Shown one piece after another: positions 1-5,049 of a stretch of DNA of 8,559 nt (position 1 is the stretch's first letter; every line of letters begins with the position of its first letter). The stretch lies in contig JAFQKM010000098.1 in assembly GCA_017396925.1 (NCBI GenBank), positions 1-8,559 of the forward strand. Direction: 5' to 3'. The notes beneath the pieces are model-generated. The model was not told the DNA's origin and ran no database searches. It saw nothing but the letters and a program-made list of their open reading frames with translations. The position numbers were made by a program, and so were the translations under genes. This DNA is from Clostridia bacterium. GTDB lineage: Bacteria > Bacillota > Clostridia > Oscillospirales > Butyricicoccaceae.

Positions 1-9
1 ATTCTCCTG

Positions 10-15
10 TATAAT
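10..15 (+). promoter_or_regulatory. Candidate -10 box for the AroM-family gene
   Basis: A perfect TATAAT lies 36 bases ahead of the start codon and gives a plausible short leader before the AAAGGAG site at 36-42. The matching -35 hexamer would fall outside the window, so the promoter cannot be confirmed. A TG pair sits immediately before the hexamer. Confidence 0.45.
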
Positions 16-50
16 ACAAGCAGAAAGAAAAAACGAAAGGAGCGATCGTT

Positions 51-728
51 ATGACCCGAATCGGTGCCATCACCGTCGGACAGGCGCCCCGTGTCGACGT
101 CACGGTCGATGTTCTGCCCATCTGGGGCGACAAGGCCGAACTGATCGAAGCCGGTGCGCTGGACAAGCTGACCTATGAGGAGATCCTCGCCCTGACCCCC
201 GAGCATCCCGACGACCATATTCTCGTCTCCCGTCTGCGCGACGGCCGGGAGGTCACCTTCTCGGAGCCGCGCATCGTCGGTTACCTGCAGAACTGCATCG
301 ACGAGCTGGAGGCACAGGGGGTGGCCCTCATCGTCTTTTTCTGCACGGGCGAGTTCCCCTATACCTTCCGCCACAATGTGCCCATCATCTATCCCAGCGA
401 CATCCTGCTGCGCATCCTGCCGGCCCTCAGCGGCGGCAGGCCCATCACGGTGGTCACCCCCTCCAAGCTGCAGCTTGCCCAGCTCAAGGTCAAGTGGGAG
501 CGCCATGTGGATAAGGCCAATATCCTCTATGCCTCCCCCTACGGCGACAAGGCCGCCCTCGAGCGCGCCTGCCGCGAGATCACCGAGACCGACGGCGAGC
601 TGGTGGTGCTCGACTGCATCGGCTATACGCAGAAGATGAAGCGCGACATCGCCGCCGCCACCGGCAAACGGGTCATTCTGGCCCGCACCATGCTGGCCCG
701 CGCCGTACTCGAGATGATCGATGTGTAA
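51..728 (+). CDS. AroM family protein
   Basis: The 225-aa product fits the AroM family (E. coli AroM is of similar length), whose biochemical function is not established. N-terminal residues 1-12 (ITVGQAPR) form the first strand and loop typical of the family. A central IVFFCTGEF segment carries Cys98, and a C-terminal VVLDCIGYTQ segment carries Cys189. The protein then ends with a VILARTMLARAV helix. No signal peptide or membrane segment is visible, so it should be cytosolic. The start is set by AAAGGAG at 36-42, eight bases ahead of ATG. It stands alone before purB. No hairpin terminator follows, so read-through into purB is possible. The paired Cys residues recall the aspartate/glutamate racemase superfamily, which is an inference about fold and not an assigned activity. 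E. coli aroM lies near shikimate genes, but no shikimate gene is present here, so the symbol is withheld. Confidence 0.85.
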   Translation: MTRIGAITVGQAPRVDVTVDVLPIWGDKAELIEAGALDKLTYEEILALTPEHPDDHILVSRLRDGREVTFSEPRIVGYLQNCIDELEAQGVALIVFFCTGEFPYTFRHNVPIIYPSDILLRILPALSGGRPITVVTPSKLQLAQLKVKWERHVDKANILYASPYGDKAALERACREITETDGELVVLDCIGYTQKMKRDIAAATGKRVILARTMLARAVLEMIDV

Positions 729-733
729 TCGGC

Positions 734-767
734 TTGCATTTGACATGGAAATATTGTAGAATAAACT
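734..767 (+). promoter_or_regulatory. purB promoter region
   Basis: Two overlapping sigma-A-like pairings can be read. One is TTGCAT (734-739), 17 bases, TAGAAT (757-762). The other is TTGACA (740-745), 16 bases, TAAACT (762-767). The first has the same geometry as the blaI-like promoter at 8134-8162 and shares the ten bases ATATTGTAGA with it. The leader would be about 45-50 bases. No purine riboswitch-like structure is evident in it. Confidence 0.6.
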
Positions 768-816
768 ATATATTTGTGCTTTTTTATCCCCAATTCTTAT
801 ATGGAGGCGTTTTCTT

Positions 817-2253
817 ATGAACAACAACGAAAAGTACGCATCCCCGCTGTCGTCGAGATATTCCAGCGACGAGATGCAGTTCCTGTTCTCTCCCCAGTTC
901 AAGTTCTCCACATGGCGCCGTCTGTGGATCGCCCTGGCCGAAGCCGAGCAGGAGCTGGGCCTCGACATCACCGACGAGCAGCTGGACGAGATGCGTGCCC
1001 ACATCGATGATATCGATTTCGAGACCGCAGCCGTTTATGAAAAGAAGCTGCGCCACGACGTTATGGCCCATGTCCATACCTACGGCGAGTGCTGCCCCAA
1101 GGCCATGCCCATCATCCATCTGGGTGCCACCTCCTGCTATGTCGGCGACAATACCGACATCATCATCATGCGTGAGGCCCTCAAGCTGATCAAGGCCCGC
1201 CTGATCAAGGTCCTGCGCGTCCTGGCCGATTTTGCCGATAAGTATAAGGACCAGCCCACCCTGGCCTTCACCCATTTCCAGCCCGCACAGCCCACATCGG
1301 TCGGCAAGCGCGCCACCCTGTGGATCAACGAGCTGATGCTCGACCTGGAAGAGGTCGAACAGGTCGAAAAGGCCCTGCTGCCTCTGGGCTCCAAGGGTAC
1401 CACCGGCACCCAGGCTTCCTTCCTCGAGCTGTTTGACGGCGACTATGAGAAGGTCAAGAAGATCGACCTGCTGATCGCACAGAAGATGGGCTTCGAGAAG
1501 GCCGTTCCCGTTTCGGGCCAGACCTATTCCAGAAAGGTCGACAGCCGCGTTCTCGACCTGCTGAGCCACATCGCCCAGAGCGCCCATAAGTTCTCCAACG
1601 ATATCCGCCTGCTGGCCCACCTGAAGGAAGTCGAAGAACCCTTCGAAAAGAACCAGATCGGCTCTTCCGCCATGGCCTACAAGCGCAACCCCATGCGCAG
1701 CGAGCGTATCGCATCCCTCTCCCGCTATGTCATCGTCAATTCCCAGAATGCCGCCATCACCGCTGCAACCCAGTGGTTCGAGCGCACACTGGACGACTCG
1801 GCCAACAAGCGCATCTCGGTCGCCGAGGGCTTCCTGGCCGTCGACGCCGTCCTGAGCCTCTATGCCAACGTTGCCAACGGTCTGGTCGTCTATCCCAAGG
1901 TCATCGAAAAGCGCATGATGCAGGAGCTGCCCTTCATGGCAACCGAAAACATCATGATGGATGCCGTCAAGCGCGGCGGCGACCGTCAGGAGCTGCACGA
2001 GCTGATCCGTCAGCACTCGATGGCTGCCGGCTATGCCGTCAAGATGGAAGGCAAGGAAAACGACCTGCTCGACCGCATCGCCGCCGACGAAGCCTTCGGC
2101 GTCACACGCGAAGAGCTGGAGGCCGTTATGCAGCCCAGGAACTATATCGGCTGCGCTGCCCTGCAGACCGCCGACTATCTCGAGAATGTCGTTCGCCCCA
2201 CCCTCGCCAAGTACACCGAGGTCGAGGCCGCCGAAAACGAGATCAAGGTCTGA
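817..2253 (+). CDS. purB: Adenylosuccinate lyase
   Basis: This cytosolic enzyme of the fumarase/aspartase superfamily catalyses two purine-synthesis steps: SAICAR to AICAR plus fumarate, and adenylosuccinate to AMP plus fumarate. The 478-aa protein shows the expected blocks in order: LRHDVMAHVH (His80, Asp81), HLGATSCYVGDNTD (101-114), FTHFQPAQPT (His153), GTTGTQASF (194-202), and the superfamily signature GSSAMAYKRNPMRSER (282-297). That signature holds the catalytic Ser (Ser283 by alignment to the human enzyme). The usual Pro of SSAMPYK is Ala here. It is longer than the roughly 430-aa B. subtilis type and reads like the roughly 480-aa animal ADSL type over most of its length. GGAGG at 803-807 fixes the start. 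It has its own promoter and terminator, so it appears monocistronic, apart from any pur cluster in this window. Confidence 0.97.
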   Translation: MNNNEKYASPLSSRYSSDEMQFLFSPQFKFSTWRRLWIALAEAEQELGLDITDEQLDEMRAHIDDIDFETAAVYEKKLRHDVMAHVHTYGECCPKAMPIIHLGATSCYVGDNTDIIIMREALKLIKARLIKVLRVLADFADKYKDQPTLAFTHFQPAQPTSVGKRATLWINELMLDLEEVEQVEKALLPLGSKGTTGTQASFLELFDGDYEKVKKIDLLIAQKMGFEKAVPVSGQTYSRKVDSRVLDLLSHIAQSAHKFSNDIRLLAHLKEVEEPFEKNQIGSSAMAYKRNPMRSERIASLSRYVIVNSQNAAITAATQWFERTLDDSANKRISVAEGFLAVDAVLSLYANVANGLVVYPKVIEKRMMQELPFMATENIMMDAVKRGGDRQELHELIRQHSMAAGYAVKMEGKENDLLDRIAADEAFGVTREELEAVMQPRNYIGCAALQTADYLENVVRPTLAKYTEVEAAENEIKV

Positions 2254-2278
2254 TTTTTAAAAGCCAACCCCATATCGC

Positions 2279-2311
2279 AAAGCCCCGCGGCATCGGCCGC
2301 GGGGCTTTTTT
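2279..2311 (+). terminator. Intrinsic terminator after purB
   Basis: The arms AGCCCCGCGGC (2281-2291) and GCCGCGGGGCT (2296-2306) pair perfectly around an ATCG tetraloop. Two A residues before the left arm can extend the stem into the run of six T (2306-2311). It starts about 25 bases after the purB stop. Confidence 0.93.
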
Positions 2312-2374
2312 GCGGATTCTGCCCTTTTTTGTGCCGATTTTGCCAAAGGCCTCTGTTTTTTCGGCCGGAAAGGG

Positions 2375-2385
2375 TATACTATAAA
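2375..2385 (+). promoter_or_regulatory. Candidate -10 region of the two-component operon
   Basis: Overlapping TATACT (2375-2380) and TATAAA (2380-2385) lie about 30 bases ahead of the response regulator start. No good -35 hexamer is found at 16-18 bases upstream (the sequence there is TCTGTT-like). The promoter may therefore be weak or activator-dependent. I could not find a convincing LytTR direct repeat upstream. Confidence 0.45.
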
Positions 2386-2416
2386 ATTTACACCACAACT
2401 GCAAAGGGGAATGGAT

Positions 2417-3127
2417 ATGCATATTGCCGTCTGTGATGATCAGGCGTTGTTTTTAAAAGAGATCGAAGGTATGCTGCAGGCCCTGCCCGAAGTCGGGCAG
2501 GTCACCTGCTTTGGGGACCGTGCCGCACTGGCCGAGGCCATCCGAAGCGGCGCCGCCTATGACGCCCTGCTGCTCGACATCGACTGGGAGGGGGAGGCCG
2601 GCGGTATGGAGCTGGCCGGACAGCTGCAGATCCTGGCGCCCACGCTGCCCATCATCTATGTCACAGGCTATGGCGAGCGCTTTGCCCAGCAGATCTTTCT
2701 GCATCCGGCCAACCTGAGCGGCTATCTGACCAAGCCGGTCGATCCCGGGCTGCTGCAGGCCAACCTGCGCAAGGCGGCCGCCGGCAAGGAAAAAGGGGAG
2801 GGCGCCATGCTCTGCCTGCAGGTCAGCGGCAGCACGGTCACCCTCGACTGCGGAGCCATCGATTATATCGAGAGCCACGGCCACCGCATTCAGGTCCATG
2901 CCGGCGGCGAGGTCATCACGGCCTACGAAAAGCTGAGCGATGTTTTTGCCCGTCTGCCCGGCGGCTTTGCCCAGTGTCACAAGAGCTTTGTCGTGCGGTT
3001 TGGCGCCATCCGCCGGTTCCGCGCCAAGGATATCCTGCTGCAGGAGGGCACCGTCATCCCGGTCAGCCGCGCCCGCTATGCCGAGACCCGTCTGGCCTAT
3101 TTCGTTTATATGGGCCGCAGCTTTTAG
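2417..3127 (+). CDS. LytTR-family response regulator (AgrA/LytR type)
   Basis: This is a DNA-binding response regulator of 236 aa counted from ATG 2417. An N-terminal receiver domain (about residues 1-118) holds the acidic pair in AVCDD (Asp7, Asp8), the phospho-acceptor Asp54 in LLLDID, the Thr of VTGYGE and Lys106 in LTKPV. All key receiver residues are intact. A C-terminal LytTR domain (about 130-232) shows the family landmarks IDYIESHGH, FAQCHKSFVV and VIPVSRARY. An in-frame ATG at 2411 would add two residues, but it directly abuts the AAAGGGGA ribosome site (2403-2410). ATG 2417 has normal spacing and is preferred. The sensor kinase gene follows 15 bases downstream, so the two form an operon. 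LytTR regulators bind direct repeats and often control peptide, bacteriocin, competence or surface genes; the target here is unknown. Confidence 0.93.
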   Translation: MHIAVCDDQALFLKEIEGMLQALPEVGQVTCFGDRAALAEAIRSGAAYDALLLDIDWEGEAGGMELAGQLQILAPTLPIIYVTGYGERFAQQIFLHPANLSGYLTKPVDPGLLQANLRKAAAGKEKGEGAMLCLQVSGSTVTLDCGAIDYIESHGHRIQVHAGGEVITAYEKLSDVFARLPGGFAQCHKSFVVRFGAIRRFRAKDILLQEGTVIPVSRARYAETRLAYFVYMGRSF

Positions 3128-3142
3128 AAAGGAGCGTTTGCC

Positions 3143-4417
3143 ATGCAGATTCAATGGATCGATTTTTTCAACTGGATCTTTCCGCCCTTTCTGGTCTATC
3201 TGATCCATCCGGTTTTTATGGGTATGGTCATCCCCAGCCGCCTCCGCTGCTGGTGGCATGTGCCGGCGCTGGCCGCCTTTGTGGCCCTCTTCAATATTCC
3301 CAAGGCCCTGTGGGGCATCTATTCTCCCATGGCCGATCTCTTCCGCCTGCTGACCGTACCGGTGCTGCTGGTGGCCGTACCGCTGCTCTGCTTCGAAGGC
3401 CCCGTATGGAAGCGCCTGATGGTCAACCTGCTGCTCTTCAGCGGACAGATCGTGGGCGAAGGCATTGCCGTATGGGTGGTCACCTCGCCCACACAGGTGC
3501 GCATCGACGATCTGGTGGTCAGGTCGCTGCCCGACGCCATCCTCTATACCATGATCGCCATCGTCTGCAATATCCTGTTTGATGCACTGGTGGTCATTCT
3601 GGCCCGCACGCTGCAGGGACGGAAGTTCTCGCCGGTCTATCTTCCGGTCATCGGCATCACCGTCAGCCTGTGGGGCAACTTCTATGTCTATGTATCCAAC
3701 GCCGGCGCCCTCATCTGGTGCATCTGCATGGGTCTGTCGGCCATGGCCTTTGTGGCGCTGCTCTATTATGTCACCGAGCTCGAGCGCAAGCAGGCGCTGG
3801 AGGAAGAGCTGCAGGATACCCGCCACCGTATGGCCCTCGAGCAGGCCCATTACCGGGCGGTGGAAGACCGGCAGGAGGCGCTGGCCCGCATCCGTCACGA
3901 TTTCAACAACCAGCTGGCCACCATCGGGCAGCTCATCCGGCAGGGCGAAGAGGAAGGCGCCCGCGAGATGATCGACGCCCTGGCGGCCGACATCGCCGCC
4001 ACCCGTCCGGCAAGCTACTGCACCATCCCCGTGGTCAACGCCCTGCTGACCGAAAAGGAAAAGACCTGCGCACAGGCCGGGGTGACCTTCCGGTGTGATC
4101 TGCATCTGCCCAAGATGCCGGCCGTCGAGCCGCTGCACCTCTGCGGCATCTTTGCCAACCTGCTCGACAATGCCATCCGCGCCGCCGCACGGTCGGGGGT
4201 ACCCCAGCCGACGGTACGCCTCAGCTCGATGGAGAGCGGCGACTATCTGTTTATCAAAACGGTCAATCCGGCCGCTCCGGCCGAAGGCCCGCGGGAAGGG
4301 CACGGCTATGGCAGCCGCATCCTGCAGGATCTGGCCCGGCGCTACGGCGGCGAATACCGCACCGATTGCACCGAAGGGGTCTATACCGCCGTTGTCTCGC
4401 TGGAGATCCGAAAATAA
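3143..4417 (+). CDS. GHKL-domain sensor histidine kinase (AgrC-like)
   Basis: This 424-aa membrane kinase is the likely partner of the LytTR regulator just upstream. Residues 1-210 hold about six or seven hydrophobic segments (roughly 9-30, 39-58, 66-84, 91-112, 130-155, 164-184, 188-210). A charged, probably coiled-coil linker follows (211-248, rich in E, R, Q). The phospho-accepting box is RIRHDFNNQL with His252. The ATPase N box is NLLDNAI (Asn339, Asn343) and the G box is GHGYGSRIL (386-394). This is the HPK10/GHKL layout of peptide-sensing AgrC/ComD kinases. The start is set by AAAGGAG at 3128-3134. No AgrB-like processing protease or AgrD-like peptide gene is present next to it, so the ligand cannot be named. 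A terminator follows 10 bases after the stop. Confidence 0.93.
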   Translation: MQIQWIDFFNWIFPPFLVYLIHPVFMGMVIPSRLRCWWHVPALAAFVALFNIPKALWGIYSPMADLFRLLTVPVLLVAVPLLCFEGPVWKRLMVNLLLFSGQIVGEGIAVWVVTSPTQVRIDDLVVRSLPDAILYTMIAIVCNILFDALVVILARTLQGRKFSPVYLPVIGITVSLWGNFYVYVSNAGALIWCICMGLSAMAFVALLYYVTELERKQALEEELQDTRHRMALEQAHYRAVEDRQEALARIRHDFNNQLATIGQLIRQGEEEGAREMIDALAADIAATRPASYCTIPVVNALLTEKEKTCAQAGVTFRCDLHLPKMPAVEPLHLCGIFANLLDNAIRAAARSGVPQPTVRLSSMESGDYLFIKTVNPAAPAEGPREGHGYGSRILQDLARRYGGEYRTDCTEGVYTAVVSLEIRK

Positions 4418-4426
4418 GCACAAAAT

Positions 4427-4464
4427 AAAAGCAGCCTGCCGTGATTTGCGGCAGACTGCTTTTT
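4427..4464. terminator. Bidirectional terminator between kinase operon and minus-strand RHH gene
   Basis: The arms GCAGCCTGCCG (4431-4441) and CGGCAGACTGC (4449-4459) pair with one C-A mismatch around a 7-base loop. AAAA precedes the stem and TTTTT follows it. Read on the plus strand it ends the two-component operon. Read on the minus strand the stem is followed by TTTTATTTT and lies 85 bases beyond the RHH stop codon, so it can end that convergent transcript too. Confidence 0.88.
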
Positions 4465-4548
4465 GCTGTTTTTGTCAAAAAATCAACCAATTTTGCCATC
4501 GACCCTATGGCAGGGCTAGGCTTTGCTATAATAAAGGGCAAAGAAGGG

Positions 4549-4728
4549 TCATTTCTGCGCTTTGTCCTTTTCGGCCTCCTGTGTACGGAGGGCTTCCAGC
4601 CCCAGGCGGATCAGATTGACCGTGGCCTTGGAACGGCTGGTATAGCGTTTTGCAAAGCGATGCTCGTCGATCTGCGCCAGCAGATTTTCATCTACTGTGA
4701 TGCAGAAGCGGGGTTTTTCGGTTGGCAT
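4549..4728 (-). CDS. Small ribbon-helix-helix (Arc/CopG-like) regulator, 59 aa
   Basis: This 59-aa protein on the minus strand looks like a single RHH DNA-binding domain. A basic N-terminal strand PRFCITV (residues 6-12) would pair with its dimer partner to contact DNA. A first helix covers about 14-27 (ENLLAQIDEHRF), a turn about 28-33, and a second helix about 34-48 with the pattern LIRLGLEAL. A charged tail of E, K and Q follows. The start ATG is at 4728, preceded by TGAGGTGATC, an almost perfect anti-16S match. A strong promoter (TTTACA, 17 bases, TAGAAT) ends about a dozen bases upstream, so the leader is very short. The protein is paralogous in layout to the divergent RHH gene at 4876-5049. 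A 27-bp palindrome over its own promoter suggests autorepression. No toxin gene is adjacent, so an antitoxin role is less likely. The family assignment rests on pattern only. Confidence 0.82.
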   Translation of the reverse strand: MPTEKPRFCITVDENLLAQIDEHRFAKRYTSRSKATVNLIRLGLEALRTQEAEKDKAQK

Positions 4729-4746
4729 TCGATCACCTCAGCTTCT

Positions 4747-4775
4747 ATTCTACATCAGTGTATCACCGATGTAAA
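4747..4775 (-). promoter_or_regulatory. Promoter of the minus-strand RHH gene
   Basis: Read on the minus strand, TTTACA (4775-4770) and TAGAAT (4752-4747) are separated by exactly 17 bases. The start of transcription would fall near 4740, at the ribosome site itself. The whole element is covered by the palindrome at 4749-4775. Confidence 0.8.
4749..4775. promoter_or_regulatory. Probable RHH operator, 27-bp near-palindrome
   Basis: The outer arms TACATC and GATGTA match perfectly, and the inner arms GTG and CAC match perfectly around a 3-base AT centre (4761-4763). Only single positions at the second base and between outer and inner arms break the symmetry. Any protein bound here would cover both the -35 and the -10 of the minus-strand promoter. 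The contained ATCAC resembles the heptads bound by the omega RHH repressor, a comparison from memory. Confidence 0.7.
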
Positions 4776-4792
4776 GATACAAAAATGCGAAT

Positions 4793-4822
4793 TTGACAGG
4801 TTCATCGGTGATGCACTATAAT
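4793..4822 (+). promoter_or_regulatory. Promoter of the RHH-SLH operon
   Basis: A consensus TTGACA (4793-4798) and a consensus TATAAT (4817-4822) are 18 bases apart, the strongest promoter match in the window. Transcription should start near 4829, diverging from the minus-strand RHH promoter whose -35 lies only 17 bases away. Confidence 0.85.
4803..4817 (+). promoter_or_regulatory. Second operator-like copy in the plus promoter
   Basis: CATCGGTGATGCACT matches the core of the minus-strand operator (CATCGGTGATACACT on that strand) at 14 of 15 bases. It lies in the spacer and touches the first base of the -10 box. The right arm of the palindrome is lost here, so this would be a one-armed, probably weaker site. 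The two cores are in inverted orientation with centres about 45 bp apart. Confidence 0.62.
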
Positions 4823-4835
4823 CAAAGCAGGAAAG

Positions 4836-4858
4836 ATATGCCTGCACAAAAGGCATAT
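4836..4858 (+). other. Leader hairpin before the plus-strand RHH gene
   Basis: The arms ATATGCCT (4836-4843) and AGGCATAT (4851-4858) are perfect inverse complements around a 7-base loop. The hairpin would begin about seven bases into the transcript and end exactly where the GGAAGGGGG ribosome site starts (4859-4867). No T run follows, so it is not a terminator. It may stabilise the messenger, tune ribosome access, or be a DNA palindrome for a regulator. Confidence 0.6.
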
Positions 4859-4875
4859 GGAAGGGGGAAATCCAT

Positions 4876-5049
4876 GTGGCAACCAATATGAACCGCATCA
4901 TGATCTCGGTGCCTGCCGACATCGAGCAGGAGATCGAGCAGCTGAAGAAGACCCGATTTTACGACAAACCCTATGCCGAGGTCTACCGCACCCTGCTCCG
5001 GATGGGGCTGGAAAAGCTGGCCGAGGAAGGGGAGAAGGAGGAAAAATGA
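4876..5049 (+). CDS. Small ribbon-helix-helix regulator heading the surface-protein operon, 57 aa
   Basis: This 57-aa RHH-type protein reads NRIMISVPADIEQEI at residues 6-20, giving the DNA-contacting strand (about 6-12) and first helix (13-26). The second helix is about 33-50 and contains LLRMGLEKLAEE, with an acid/base-rich tail. It aligns with the minus-strand RHH protein from Arg7 onward with a single-residue indel, sharing R..I.V, an Ile, a Tyr and R.GLE.L. The start is taken as GTG 4876, eight bases after AAGGGGG (4861-4867). The ATG at 4888 (MNRIMIS) is an alternative but lies 20 bases from the ribosome site. The stop TGA overlaps the start of the next gene (TGATG), implying coupled translation with the first SLH protein. 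An apparent longer open frame from 4857 in another frame is not the real N terminus of that SLH protein. The role as operon repressor or activator is inferred from position and the operator-like sites. Confidence 0.82.
   Translation: MATNMNRIMISVPADIEQEIEQLKKTRFYDKPYAEVYRTLLRMGLEKLAEEGEKEEK

Noticed and set aside
784..2016. Minus-strand open frame of 410 codons antisense to purB
   Set aside because: It mirrors the codon bias of purB, lacks a ribosome site and gives a low-complexity G/D/L/Q-rich protein.
2340..2374. LytTR-type binding repeats upstream of the response regulator
   Set aside because: Only loose resemblance to the ACAGTT-like consensus, with no second copy at the expected spacing.
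2254..2410. Small AgrD-like peptide gene ahead of the two-component operon
   Set aside because: The interval is taken up by the purB terminator and the promoter. No ribosome site with a short open frame is visible.
2453..4423. Minus-strand open frame of 656 codons antisense to the two-component genes
   Set aside because: It spans two well-supported genes and their junction. The product is H/D/G/Q-rich with no recognisable domain, as expected for antisense of a GC-rich gene.
4492..4550. Inverted repeats GACCCT/AGGGTC and CTTTGC/GCAAAG near the end of the minus-strand RHH gene
   Set aside because: The stems are short with large loops and no T run directly after. The hairpin at 4427-4464 is a better terminator.
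4441..4821. Plus-strand open frame of 126 codons over the terminator and RHH control region
   Set aside because: It starts inside the terminator hairpin, runs antisense to the 59-aa RHH gene and crosses both promoters.
4838..4891. Possible 17-codon leader peptide (MPAQKAYGRG...) overlapping the GTG start
   Set aside because: The ATG lies within the hairpin stem with only a weak purine stretch ahead at poor spacing. There is no attenuator structure.
4857..5045. Longer N terminus for the first SLH protein starting at 4857
   Set aside because: It would put a charged, low-complexity stretch before a clear signal peptide and overlap the RHH gene in another frame. The AAGGAGG site at 5035-5041 serves ATG 5049.
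4549..5049. Toxin-antitoxin module
   Set aside because: Both small genes look like RHH regulators and neither is next to a short toxin-like gene. The coupled partner is an exported 555-aa protein.
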